Below, in pieces: positions 24,406-33,022 of a stretch of 64,000 nucleotides of DNA. The notes beneath the pieces were generated by a model. That model saw nothing but the letters and a program-made list of their open reading frames with translations, had not been told where the DNA came from and made no database searches. The position numbers and the translations under genes were made by a program. Origin of the DNA: Pseudoalteromonas haloplanktis ATCC 14393 (GTDB taxonomy: Bacteria > Pseudomonadota > Gammaproteobacteria > Enterobacterales > Alteromonadaceae); NCBI RefSeq assembly GCF_000238355.1, contig NZ_AHCA01000005.1, forward strand, positions 62,001-126,000, in the 5' to 3' direction. The first letter of the stretch is position 1. Every line of letters begins with the position of its first letter.

Positions 24406-26547
24406 ATGAAAACAAATCAGCCATTTCTTGTTGGACAGTGCCAAGTTTGTGCGTTTGAAAATAAGCTCATTTGTGCTGACAAGGAGCATGTACTACAGCC
24501 TAAATTTATTGAGTTGTTGTGCTTTTTAGTAGAACGCTACCCTGCGGCGGTGACTCGTGAAGAGTTAATCACTAACGTGTGGGATGGAAATCAATTTGTT
24601 GGTGAAAAAGCACTGACAAATGCGATATGGCATTTACGAAAAACCTTTAAAGAGCTTGATCCTGAGCGCAGCTATATCACTACGTTGCGTAAAACCGGTT
24701 ATCGTTTAGATCAGCCACCGATATTTGCTGAGTTACACAAAAGTGAGACCTCATCACAAGAATTACAGCCAACTGTAATTGCAACAAAGCAAGGGCGCAT
24801 TAGTAACCTACAAATAGCCACTGTATTAATGATTACTATGATGTGTATTGCATTTTTTTATTTTCAACGCACGCCAATCATTTCTGCGCCGCTAGTTACT
24901 ACCACTTTAGCTGAGCATATAGAAACCATTACAACTAACCCAGGGCGTGAGTTATTTCCGGCTATCTCAAACGACAGTCATTTTCTTGCTTATTCTTGGC
25001 GTCGTCCTGGCCAACAAACAAATCTTTATCTACGAGATTTATTTTCCCCAGAGCAAGCCGCTATTGCCCTGACCGATAGTTTATATGTTGAGGGGCGTGC
25101 GGTATTTAGTGATGATCTCAATGATATTTTTTATTTTCGTTTGGATGCACAAGAACGCTGCGAAATCGTGAAACAGCAAATCGTAACGGCAAAAGTAACG
25201 GTATTGGCTTCATGCGGGCAAGGTGGAAACCTTGACCTTGATATAAATAGAGCAGGTAGTAAGTTGGTCTTTATTAGTGAGGGTAACAAGACTCTAGGTC
25301 AAACAAAGCTAAATATTATAGATTTGCAAAGAACGGACATGGCGATTACTCAAGTTCCTTGTCCTGATGATTGTCAGTTTTATGATGAGTCTGTGGTATT
25401 TTCTCCTGACGGGGAGCAGTTGCTGGTATCGCGTAATTTAGCGTCAGGCTATGAAGCGCTGTTTTTAGTTGAACTGGCTACTGGCCAAGCGAAGCAACTA
25501 ACCCCAGAATTTGTTGATATTCGCGGTGTTGATTGGCACCCAAATAAAGACATTCTGGTGTTTTCGGGCGTTGAGCAAGGCAAGCGCCATGGTTATTTTT
25601 ATGAATTAGCAACGGGACGGTTAATCGACTCGCAAGTTAATGGGTTAAGTTATCCTGAATATGGTCAAGATGGTAGTTTATACTTTCATCAATGGCATAT
25701 CGATTCTGCGTTGATGCGGGTAGAGACAGATAATGCAATTGCCAGTTCGCCATTTCCGATTCTATCGACCCACTTTAATACGCGTTTCCCTGATTACAGT
25801 GCTATAAAAAATAAATTGGCGTTTGTATCTAATGAGTCTGGCAGCACTGAATTGTGGATCGCTAACAAAGATGGCACCGAGCGAAAAAAAATTACCGAGT
25901 TAAATGCTACTATTTACAGCCCTGTCTGGTCTTTTGACGGGCGCTATATTGCTTTTATTGCATCAAAAAACGCTATGAATACTTTGCAGTTATATGATTT
26001 TAATACGCAAACAACGACAGAGTTAAAAACGGGCTTTAACTATCATGGTAAGCCGAGCTGGGCACAAGACAGTCGCAGTATTTTGACGTCAAATGGTAAT
26101 GAATTATATCGGTTTGATCTTAACGGTAATAACTTAGGTAAGGTGATTGAGCAAGCTACGCTGTATGGGTATGAAGATCGCCATGGCGCAATCATTTTTG
26201 CTGATCTGAATGCGCGGCAGTTATGGATAAAACAACCAGATAGCAAGCACGCTGAACTACTCGTTGATGCTATTAACTTATCAAATCATTTATCATGGTA
26301 TTACGTCGAAGGTGCTACACAGGCTACATCTCGCGTGTATTATTTTAATGTTGAGCAAGCTGATTATCGGCTAAGTTATTATGATTTTGCATCGCAAACA
26401 AAGCATGATGTGATTCGTTTACCTGAGCGGGCATTTAGCCGTAGCTCAGGTTTAACTTATATCAAAGAAGTGGGGTGGTTGGTATATACCTCGTATAAGT
26501 CACCGCAAATTGATATTAAACGTATTAAAGCGGAGTATTTACCTTAA
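24406..26547 (+). CDS. CadC-like transmembrane regulator with TolB-like beta-propeller
   Basis: A 713-residue membrane regulator. Residues about 10-105 form a winged-helix DNA-binding domain of the OmpR/CadC type (LQPKFIELLCFLVERYP, LTNAIWHLRKTFKE, YITTLRKTGYRL). One membrane segment lies at about 130-150 (IATVLMITMMCIAFFYF). The rest is a periplasmic PD40/TolB-like propeller, with repeats such as FSPDGEQLLVSRN, WSFDGRYIAFIAS and ELWIANKDGTE. The protein would sense a periplasmic cue and bind DNA directly from the membrane. Its divergent position beside the large TonB receptor suggests that receptor as a target; this is inferred from context. No strong ribosome site precedes the ATG. Confidence 0.87.
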   Translation: MKTNQPFLVGQCQVCAFENKLICADKEHVLQPKFIELLCFLVERYPAAVTREELITNVWDGNQFVGEKALTNAIWHLRKTFKELDPERSYITTLRKTGYRLDQPPIFAELHKSETSSQELQPTVIATKQGRISNLQIATVLMITMMCIAFFYFQRTPIISAPLVTTTLAEHIETITTNPGRELFPAISNDSHFLAYSWRRPGQQTNLYLRDLFSPEQAAIALTDSLYVEGRAVFSDDLNDIFYFRLDAQERCEIVKQQIVTAKVTVLASCGQGGNLDLDINRAGSKLVFISEGNKTLGQTKLNIIDLQRTDMAITQVPCPDDCQFYDESVVFSPDGEQLLVSRNLASGYEALFLVELATGQAKQLTPEFVDIRGVDWHPNKDILVFSGVEQGKRHGYFYELATGRLIDSQVNGLSYPEYGQDGSLYFHQWHIDSALMRVETDNAIASSPFPILSTHFNTRFPDYSAIKNKLAFVSNESGSTELWIANKDGTERKKITELNATIYSPVWSFDGRYIAFIASKNAMNTLQLYDFNTQTTTELKTGFNYHGKPSWAQDSRSILTSNGNELYRFDLNGNNLGKVIEQATLYGYEDRHGAIIFADLNARQLWIKQPDSKHAELLVDAINLSNHLSWYYVEGATQATSRVYYFNVEQADYRLSYYDFASQTKHDVIRLPERAFSRSSGLTYIKEVGWLVYTSYKSPQIDIKRIKAEYLP

Positions 26548-26591
26548 GGTCTGTTTATCTTTCGAGGTTAATCCTTAACGGTCAACAGCCT

Positions 26592-26921
26592 CTAGCATTT
26601 ACGGTAAATCTCGTGTTCCATGTCGTGTACGTTGACGCTTAAACTATCAGAATCCCGACAGTAAATTTGTAAACAATGCAGTAAACTTTCGCTGAGTTGT
26701 TGTTTTTGTTCAATACTGCGCCCAGCCATAATATGTACAGCAATATGTATAAAGCCTTCTTTACCATCGCCTAGTTGATAGTGGGTGTAGGCAATGGCGC
26801 GGGTTTTGATTGTTGGTAGTTCAAATAAACCAGTGGCAAATGCCGCATTGTGTATTTTTTCAACCAATACTTGCGGTAATACAGGTAAATCTTCTGAGTG
26901 CTCAATAATAATATGCGGCAT
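26592..26921 (-). CDS. 5-carboxymethyl-2-hydroxymuconate isomerase-family protein
   Basis: A 109-residue protein of the CHMI family (tautomerase fold). Pro2 follows the initiator Met (MPHIIIEHS) and would be the N-terminal catalytic proline after Met removal. The pattern THYQLGDG, GFIHIAVHIMAGRS and EIYRKC matches the family. The named reaction belongs to homoprotocatechuate breakdown, but no hpa genes are nearby, so the real substrate may differ. The ATG has GGAGG upstream. It lies 18 bases after an outer-membrane protein gene on the same strand and may be co-transcribed with it. Confidence 0.82.
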   Translation of the reverse strand: MPHIIIEHSEDLPVLPQVLVEKIHNAAFATGLFELPTIKTRAIAYTHYQLGDGKEGFIHIAVHIMAGRSIEQKQQLSESLLHCLQIYCRDSDSLSVNVHDMEHEIYRKC

Positions 26922-26939
26922 GGGATCTAGTGACCTCCT

Positions 26940-27527
26940 TTAGAAACGGTAGGTGAAGCCTAAGCTTGTTTGAAACTGATTAAGTACATCACCATCAAAA
27001 TGCCATAAACATTGATTGTCTTCATCAGTCGGTAATGTACACGAAACGTTACTGGCGTTATTAACTATCGTTGCTAACCAACGAGTTTCAAATAAAACCC
27101 GGGCTTGGTCGTTAAATAAGTATTCAAATCCGCCATATAAGCCACTGGCAAAGAAGATATCTGAACTGACAAAATTAGGTTTTACATAGTTAGCACCAAT
27201 TTGCGCGCCAACATAGCCGTTAACGCGGTTACCTAACGGGACTTCAATAGCACTTTGAAACAAAAAATACTGCATTTCTACATCGAGTTCAGGAGAGAAT
27301 TCAAAATCACTTTTGGTATTAGAAAAATAAAATCCATAGCGAGCAGAATCGATTGTTCTATCAATACTAAAAGCAAGATGATTACTATCATCAAGCTCAA
27401 TCGCTAAACCTTCTTCTGTCTGCAATGATTGGTTAAAGCTTTTACCCGTGTAAACACTGAGTGAGTAGCCAGCTGCTGCGCTGTGACTTATAAACAGTAA
27501 ACAAAATGCAGTGAATGCTTTTTTCAT
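26940..27527 (-). CDS. Outer-membrane beta-barrel protein of unknown function
   Basis: A 195-residue protein with a signal peptide (cleaved after SAAA, about residue 19), followed by alternating strands rich in aromatic and glycine residues and ending in TSLGFTYRF, with the C-terminal Phe typical of barrels inserted by the BAM complex. Eight strands are plausible from length (OmpW/OmpA-like size). Two cysteines (VSCTLP, QCLWHF) may pair in an extracellular loop. I do not recognise a named family. It is upstream of the CHMI-like gene on the same strand and divergent from creA. Confidence 0.7.
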   Translation of the reverse strand: MKKAFTAFCLLFISHSAAAGYSLSVYTGKSFNQSLQTEEGLAIELDDSNHLAFSIDRTIDSARYGFYFSNTKSDFEFSPELDVEMQYFLFQSAIEVPLGNRVNGYVGAQIGANYVKPNFVSSDIFFASGLYGGFEYLFNDQARVLFETRWLATIVNNASNVSCTLPTDEDNQCLWHFDGDVLNQFQTSLGFTYRF

Positions 27528-27625
27528 AGTGTCGGTGCTCGTTGTTGTGATTTATTTGAGTTAGTATTGAAGCATAGTTAAATGTAAGCCACAAACCGTT
27601 CTACCTATTTGGAGCAAGGAAAATT

Positions 27626-28099
27626 ATGAAAGCGATTATATTTGGTGTATTGGCAAGTTTACTGCTCACTTTATCAGGGTGCTCTGATGATGCAGCTTCA
27701 GTAAGTTTAGGGTTATTTACCACCAAGGATATTAAAGTGGTAGCACAGCAGGATCCTTTAGTTACTGGGGTTACTTGCCATATAAGTCATGTTGAAGCTA
27801 ATTTAGACTTTTCAGATCCATCTGATATGTCAATTTCATGTCGTCAAACAGGGGCAATTACCGCTGAGCAATTACAGGCGATTGATCGAAGCAAATCAGG
27901 TGAAGTGGTATTTAAATCATCAAAAAGTATTTTATTCAAATCCTTAAAAGTGCGTCGTATTTATGATGCACCGACTCGTACTTTATTGTATTTATCATAT
28001 TCGACTAAAGAATCGACGGGTAGTCATCATCATGCGCTATCTACGGTACCTTTGTATAACACCCAAGCTTGGGCGTGGGCACAACAGCAGCAAGAGTAA
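27626..28099 (+). CDS. creA: CreA family lipoprotein
   Basis: A 157-residue protein matching the CreA family: VAQQDPLVTGVTCHISH, the SISCRQTG region and FKSLKVRRIYDAPTRTLLYLSYSTK. Residues 1-19 form a lipoprotein signal peptide with lipobox L-S-G-C19; E. coli CreA is exported but not obviously a lipoprotein, so this may be a lineage feature. Function is unknown in the family. AAGGAAAATT lies before the ATG. It begins a run of rightward genes. Confidence 0.85.
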   Translation: MKAIIFGVLASLLLTLSGCSDDAASVSLGLFTTKDIKVVAQQDPLVTGVTCHISHVEANLDFSDPSDMSISCRQTGAITAEQLQAIDRSKSGEVVFKSSKSILFKSLKVRRIYDAPTRTLLYLSYSTKESTGSHHHALSTVPLYNTQAWAWAQQQQE

Positions 28100-28134
28100 T
28101 TCAATGCAATCGGTAAAAGTAAAAAGAGCAAGCT

Positions 28135-28917
28135 ATGTTAGCGTTATTTAAAAGTAAACCATTATTAGAACAACAAGAGCAGCAATGGCTGATTGATACT
28201 TTTGTGTGGGCGGTGGAAAACTTTGACAGTGACTATTTTCTGAGTCATTCACAATTAGTGCTCCCTAATCATCAGTGTTTTCCTGATGCGGTATCAAGTA
28301 TTGAGGAAATGGCAAGTAAGGTGTTTGAGCGAGTGGTTGGTTATGCTGGGCTGCAAGCATGGCCTATTAAGCTAGTTGCTCCGCAGCAATTACAACCGCA
28401 AGTATTTCCTCATTTCGCTTTTAGCAATCAACTACGAGGTGAAAGCAGTCAATTAATTGTGCCTGCCAGTCATAATGTACATATATCGTTTAACCCCAAT
28501 CAAATAAACCAGCCGCAAGACTTAGTTGCCAGCTTTGCTGGCACCTTAGCTACCATAATGATCCACCATGTTGGCGTATTACCTCCTGGTGGGAAAGAGT
28601 TTTTACCGCAAGCGGCAGATGCATTGGCGTGCTTTTTAGGCTTTGGGGTGATGATGAGTAACACAGTTTACCAATTTAAAGGGGGCTGTGGTTCGTGTTA
28701 TAACCCGTATGCAAACAGGCAAGCAGCACTGAGTGAACCGCAAACTTTATTTATGCACGCACTGGTTTGCCACTTTAAAGGCCATCAAAATTCTAAAAAG
28801 TATTTAAAGCCGCATTTACGCAGTCAATTTAAAAAAGCGCAAAAAGAAATTAAAGCCTTGGTTAATGATACTGCTAACCCGTTATTGTTAGCACTTGATG
28901 AACAAAAAGCAGGGTGA
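28135..28917 (+). CDS. Conserved hypothetical protein, cysteine motif CGSCYNP
   Basis: A 260-residue soluble protein without signal peptide. The central part (VHISFNPNQINQPQDLVASFAGTLA region, about 118-145) and ADALACFLGFGVMMSN (about 161-176) are followed by GGCGSCYNPYANRQAALSE, where the two cysteines might bind metal. HH at about residues 142-143 precedes the cysteine loop. It resembles proteins I have seen in proteobacteria with a degenerate peptidase-like core (a helix carrying the D-A-L-A motif) but I cannot name a family. It starts 35 bases after creA; the next gene, a LysE-type exporter, starts 3 bases after its stop, so the two are probably one operon. Confidence 0.65.
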   Translation: MLALFKSKPLLEQQEQQWLIDTFVWAVENFDSDYFLSHSQLVLPNHQCFPDAVSSIEEMASKVFERVVGYAGLQAWPIKLVAPQQLQPQVFPHFAFSNQLRGESSQLIVPASHNVHISFNPNQINQPQDLVASFAGTLATIMIHHVGVLPPGGKEFLPQAADALACFLGFGVMMSNTVYQFKGGCGSCYNPYANRQAALSEPQTLFMHALVCHFKGHQNSKKYLKPHLRSQFKKAQKEIKALVNDTANPLLLALDEQKAG

Positions 28918-28920
28918 TAA

Positions 28921-29544
28921 GTGGCTTACTTAGATGAATTTTTATTAATTGCACTGGCTCACTTTTTTGCTGTAGCAAGCCCCGGTCCTGATTTTGCAAT
29001 TGTACTTAAGCAAAGTATTCAACAAGGGCGAACGAATGCACTATGGACTAGCTTTGGGGTTGGCTTGGCAATCTTACTGCATGTTAGCTACTGTTTGTTA
29101 GGTGTTGCGGTACTTTTAACGCAATCACCAACCGTATTTATGGCATTAAAATATTTAGCGGGGGCATATTTGGCATATATAGGCGTACAAGCGCTCAGAG
29201 CTGCAAAGCCTGCAACCGCACAACACGAAACCACATCACATTCTGTTGTGGCTGAATCAAGTTGGATTGCCTTTCGCCGTGGTTTTTTTACTAATGCATT
29301 AAACCCTAAAGCGACTTTATTTTTTATGTCGTTATTTACCTTGGTGATCAGCCAATCAACACCGTTAATTATTCAAGCAGGTTATGGACTTTATATGGCG
29401 TTGGCAACGTGGCTGTGGTTTTCGTGTTTGTCTTTAGTGTTATCAAAGCCCAATGTACGTGGTTTTTTTCAAAAAAGTGGTCATTGGTTTGACCGTGGTA
29501 TTGGCGTTATTCTGATTGCATTAGCGATAAGAATTGTGGTGTAA
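28921..29544 (+). CDS. LysE/RhtB family amino-acid exporter
   Basis: A 207-residue inner-membrane protein with six probable membrane segments. The opening LIALAHFFAVASPGPDFAIVLKQS is the LysE/RhtB signature (SPGPD), and the middle has FFTNALNPKATLFFMSLF (LNPKA motif). The family exports amino acids such as homoserine, threonine or lysine; this protein's substrate is unknown. The start is GTG at 28921, reached directly after the preceding gene's TGA TAA. The next gene lies 46 bases downstream. Confidence 0.93.
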   Translation: MAYLDEFLLIALAHFFAVASPGPDFAIVLKQSIQQGRTNALWTSFGVGLAILLHVSYCLLGVAVLLTQSPTVFMALKYLAGAYLAYIGVQALRAAKPATAQHETTSHSVVAESSWIAFRRGFFTNALNPKATLFFMSLFTLVISQSTPLIIQAGYGLYMALATWLWFSCLSLVLSKPNVRGFFQKSGHWFDRGIGVILIALAIRIVV

Positions 29545-29590
29545 AGAAAGTATCAGTGTTCTGGATTTTGATTAAGTAAAGTAGGTAGTT

Positions 29591-30097
29591 ATGGCTGTAT
29601 ATAATTTTTCGTTTGGTTCCAATATGTCATCAAGTCGGTTATTAGCGCGTTTACCAAACGCCACGCGTATTGGTACAGCTACATTGGCAGGCTACGAACT
29701 TACATTTGATATGCTAAGTTGTGATGGCTCTGGAAAAGGCAATATTCGCCCTGTTGATGACGATAATGCGCAAGTTTATGGCGTGGTGTACCAACTCAAT
29801 GATGCCGAAAAAGAGATTTTAGATGCCATTGAAGGACCACGTTATGACTGTGTCGATATTCAAGTAACCCTTCTTGATGGAGAAAAAATAGCCGCACATT
29901 GTTATATCGCCAATACAACAGACGCAAACACCTTGCCTTATGATTGGTATATGCAGCACGTTTATCGCGGGGCGCTTGAAGCAGGCGTGCCAAATGCGTA
30001 CAGTGAGGCCATAAAATCTCGGCCAATGTGCCAAGATAGCGATACTGTACGTGCGGCCATTGAGTTTGCTGTGCATAAAAATAAAAACGAGAACTAA
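29591..30097 (+). CDS. Gamma-glutamylcyclotransferase family protein
   Basis: A 168-residue cytoplasmic protein of the AIG2/GGCT fold. The substrate loop FSFGSNM is at 6-12 and the catalytic glutamate is E81 in DAIEGPRYD. The family releases 5-oxoproline from gamma-glutamyl dipeptides, in glutathione turnover. The exact substrate is not determined from sequence. The gene lies in a rightward group with a LysE exporter and a serine hydrolase, with 14 bases to the latter. Confidence 0.9.
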   Translation: MAVYNFSFGSNMSSSRLLARLPNATRIGTATLAGYELTFDMLSCDGSGKGNIRPVDDDNAQVYGVVYQLNDAEKEILDAIEGPRYDCVDIQVTLLDGEKIAAHCYIANTTDANTLPYDWYMQHVYRGALEAGVPNAYSEAIKSRPMCQDSDTVRAAIEFAVHKNKNEN

Positions 30098-30111
30098 CCC
30101 CAAGGATTGTT

Positions 30112-31659
30112 ATGAAGTTAACAAAATTAGCGATTGCTGGCGCACTATTAACAGGTTGCGCATTTAATAGTTATGCCGACATTGATACTGCACAGATTGA
30201 ACAAGTAATTGAAAATTCAATGGCACGTTTTGATGTCCCTGGCATGGCGGTAGCAATTGTTGAAAACGATAAGGTTATTTTGGCTAAAGGCTTTGGTGTT
30301 AGTAATTTAGATACCGGTAATAAAGTAAATAAAGACACTTTATTTGGCATCGCATCGAATACCAAAGCATTTACCGCAGCTGCATTGGCTAAATTAGTCG
30401 ATGAAGAAAAAATCAGCTGGGATGATAAAGTAATTGATCACCTTCCTGAGTTTCGTCTGTATGACCCTTATGTAACCCGTGAACTGACCATTCGTGATTT
30501 ATTAAGCCATCGCAGTGGTTTAGGGCTGGGACAAGGTGATTTAATGATTTGGCCTGATACCGATAAATCGGTAGAGGATATTCTAGCTGGCCTAAAATAT
30601 TTAAAACCCGCAAGTAGTTTTCGCAGCCAATACGCGTATAACAACTTGATGTTTGTCACCGCCGGTGAAGTGGTTGCACGTGTTTCAGGCATGAGCTGGA
30701 ACGATTATATTGAAAAGAATATTCTTCAGCCTTTGCACATGGATAACTCGCGCGCTGGCTTTTCGCGTATTCCGAAAAGTAATAAAAACTGGGCAACGGG
30801 CCACATTCCTATGGATGGGCAATTACACCCATTCTTCGTTAATTATTTAGAAGATTTTCGTGGCGCAGGGGCTATTGCCTCCAGTGTTAACGATATGAGC
30901 CAGTGGCTTCGTACCCAGCTTGCTGGTGGCAAAATGCCAAATGGCGAACAATTGTTCAGTGAAAAACAACAGGCACAAATGTGGCACCCGCATATCACTT
31001 CATTAGCTTCAAAAAGTGCGTACGAAGCATATCATCAACAGTTTCGAGGTTATGGTTTAGGTTGGAGCATCGAAGATTTCCACGGCATTAAAAAGTTAGG
31101 CCATGGAGGCGGTATTTTAGGTATGGTATCGCAAGTAACTTTGGTGCCAGAGAAAAACCTCGGTATTGTGATTTTAAGTAATCAACAAGCGTTTAGTGCG
31201 TTATCTGCGGTTACTTATGAAGTACTAGAAGATGCATTCGAACTTGAAGATAAAGATTGGGTTGAAGACTTAGCTAAAAAGCATTTTGAAGGTAAGCAAA
31301 AAGCATATGCAAATGCTAAACCTGAAGCCCCTGCAGACTACCAACCGCAATTGCCTAATATTAGTTACACTGGCACCTTACATGATAATTGGTATGGTGA
31401 TGTGGTAATTGAACAGCTAAATGAAAAGCTGCGAATTGACTTTACTCATACTAAGCGTTTGAAAGGGCAACTTGAGCATTACACGGGCAATACCTTCATT
31501 GTAAAGTGGGATGAAAAATTACTTGAAGCTGATGCTTACATTACTTTTGATATGAGTACTGAAAATCGTGTGGTTGAGGCAAAAATGCGCGCTGTATCAA
31601 CAGCTGTAACCGATTTTAGCTTTGACTTTAGAAACCTTACACTGAAAGCCAAAAAGTAA
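30112..31659 (+). CDS. Exported serine beta-lactamase-family hydrolase
   Basis: A 515-residue protein with a lipoprotein-like or Sec signal (LLTGC at 12-16, alternatively cleaved after SYA). The class C / Pab87-like catalytic set is present: S82-N-T-K85 (SxxK), Y176-N-N178 (YxN) and LGHGGGILG around residue 330 in the place of the KTG box. A C-terminal lipocalin-like extension (about 410-515, DUF3471 type) follows the catalytic domain, as in related peptidases and esterases. It could be a D-amino peptidase or esterase acting in the periplasm. Resistance to beta-lactams is not implied. A terminator follows. Confidence 0.88.
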   Translation: MKLTKLAIAGALLTGCAFNSYADIDTAQIEQVIENSMARFDVPGMAVAIVENDKVILAKGFGVSNLDTGNKVNKDTLFGIASNTKAFTAAALAKLVDEEKISWDDKVIDHLPEFRLYDPYVTRELTIRDLLSHRSGLGLGQGDLMIWPDTDKSVEDILAGLKYLKPASSFRSQYAYNNLMFVTAGEVVARVSGMSWNDYIEKNILQPLHMDNSRAGFSRIPKSNKNWATGHIPMDGQLHPFFVNYLEDFRGAGAIASSVNDMSQWLRTQLAGGKMPNGEQLFSEKQQAQMWHPHITSLASKSAYEAYHQQFRGYGLGWSIEDFHGIKKLGHGGGILGMVSQVTLVPEKNLGIVILSNQQAFSALSAVTYEVLEDAFELEDKDWVEDLAKKHFEGKQKAYANAKPEAPADYQPQLPNISYTGTLHDNWYGDVVIEQLNEKLRIDFTHTKRLKGQLEHYTGNTFIVKWDEKLLEADAYITFDMSTENRVVEAKMRAVSTAVTDFSFDFRNLTLKAKK

Positions 31660-31690
31660 CCTTTACTATAAAATAGTAAACCAAAGTCGC

Positions 31691-31713
31691 AAAGCCACTG
31701 TTTAGTGGCTTTG
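31691..31713 (+). terminator. Terminator after serine hydrolase gene
   Basis: AAAGCCACT pairs exactly with AGTGGCTTT around GTTT. It lies 32 bases after the serine hydrolase stop. Confidence 0.8.
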
Positions 31714-31747
31714 TTATAGTTATCGCGTAAACTAGTTTGGAGCTGTT

Positions 31748-32668
31748 ATGCGTACTGCGATTATTTCACATCCTTTTTGTCGTAAACACAAAATGATTGA
31801 CGAGCATCCAGAGTGCCCCGAGCGCTTAGATGCGATTGCTGATCGTTTATTAGCAAGTGGGTTAGATATTGCTATACAGCAAAAGCAAGCACCTAAAGCA
31901 TCTCGCGAGCATTACTTGTTAGCCCATGATGAAGCCTTGGTTGCACTAGTGGAAAATACCATACCAGAGCAGGGTTTAACGTCACTTGATGGTGACACTT
32001 GGTTGTGCCCTGATTCATTATTGGCTATTGAGCGTGCAGTAGGTGCCGGGGTTTTAGCGGTTGATGAAATATTAGCAGATAACCTTGATGCTGCATTTTG
32101 TTCGGTGCGTCCTCCAGGGCATCATGCTAATCGTACAACTTCAGCCGGTTTTTGTGTTTTTAACAATTTAGCAATTGCGGTGAAATACGCGCAAAGCAAA
32201 GGAATAAGGCGTATCGCTATTGTTGATTTTGACGTACATCATGGCAATGGCACTCAAGACATTTTTATAGATGATGAAAATGTATTATTTTGTTCGTTAT
32301 TTCAATATCCATTTTACCCAAATACAGCCATTGAAAATAACGATACATTAGTTAACTCACCATTACCAATTGCCAGTGATGGCAATGATCTAAAAGTGCT
32401 GTATAAGCAACAGTGGCAGCCTAAATTAACTGAGTTTAAGCCTGAGCTGTTATTTATTAGTGCAGGTTTCGACGCCCATCTTGAAGATGATATGGCCAGT
32501 TTGAAGTTTGTTGAAGATGATTATCGTTGGCTTACTGAACAACTTGCAATACTTAGTAAAGAACTTGGTTGTAAAGGTATTATCTCTTATTTAGAAGGCG
32601 GGTATGCACTCTCAGCGCTTGGACGCAGCGCTATTGCACATGTTAAAGCGCTAGTCGATAACGAGTAA
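31748..32668 (+). CDS. Histone deacetylase-family amidohydrolase
   Basis: A 306-residue zinc-dependent deacetylase of the HDAC/acetylpolyamine amidohydrolase superfamily, class II-like. Key parts are HPECPERLDAI (20-30), RPPGHHA with catalytic H125-H126, IVDFDVHHGNGTQDIF with zinc ligands D162 and H164, and ISAGFDAHLEDD with the third ligand aspartate. It would remove acetyl groups from lysine or a small amine in the cytoplasm. The bacterial substrate is unknown. GGAG lies 6 bases before the ATG. The end overlaps the convergent small gene by 18 bases. Confidence 0.93.
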   Translation: MRTAIISHPFCRKHKMIDEHPECPERLDAIADRLLASGLDIAIQQKQAPKASREHYLLAHDEALVALVENTIPEQGLTSLDGDTWLCPDSLLAIERAVGAGVLAVDEILADNLDAAFCSVRPPGHHANRTTSAGFCVFNNLAIAVKYAQSKGIRRIAIVDFDVHHGNGTQDIFIDDENVLFCSLFQYPFYPNTAIENNDTLVNSPLPIASDGNDLKVLYKQQWQPKLTEFKPELLFISAGFDAHLEDDMASLKFVEDDYRWLTEQLAILSKELGCKGIISYLEGGYALSALGRSAIAHVKALVDNE

Positions 32669-32941
32669 ATTAAATGCTTGTTGAGGGGTCAATTGCTCTA
32701 TTTTACTCAAGCAGCATTGTCCTTCATTTGCTAAATAGTGCTTTACGCAGCGAGTAAGTACTTCGCTACTTAGTGGTTGGCTAAGTTTGCCATCAAGGAT
32801 GCGGTAATTGCCGTCCTGATCCAAAACGGTTATTTGCGTTTGTGTGTCTGTATTCATTCCATATAAAAAATCATCTACGTCACCTGGCTGATGAGCTACC
32901 TCTATTTCCTCATTATAAATAATGATTTTTGGGTATGGCAT
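32651..32941 (-). CDS. Small hypothetical protein, possibly DUF4144-like
   Basis: A 96-residue cytoplasmic protein. It starts with PYPKIIIYN, has TQITVLDQDGNYRI in the middle and ends with QLTPQQAFNLLVID, preceded by HYLANEGQCCLSKIE. That outline resembles DUF4144 proteins of Alteromonadales, but the match is from memory and weak. No signal peptide or membrane segment. The gene is convergent with the HDAC-like gene and overlaps its 3' end by 18 bases, and is divergent from the next gene. Confidence 0.6.
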   Translation of the reverse strand: MPYPKIIIYNEEIEVAHQPGDVDDFLYGMNTDTQTQITVLDQDGNYRILDGKLSQPLSSEVLTRCVKHYLANEGQCCLSKIEQLTPQQAFNLLVID

Positions 32942-33022
32942 ACTAATTTATTGTCCTAAATCAAATTTCTATTTATTTGCCTAATTATACTTGCAAGTTC
33001 GTGTAAAGCTAGGGGTGATCTA

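Noticed and set aside
30112..31659. Antibiotic-resistance beta-lactamase
   Set aside because: The catalytic set has HGGG in place of KTG and a C-terminal lipocalin-like extension, which points to the peptidase/esterase branch of the family.
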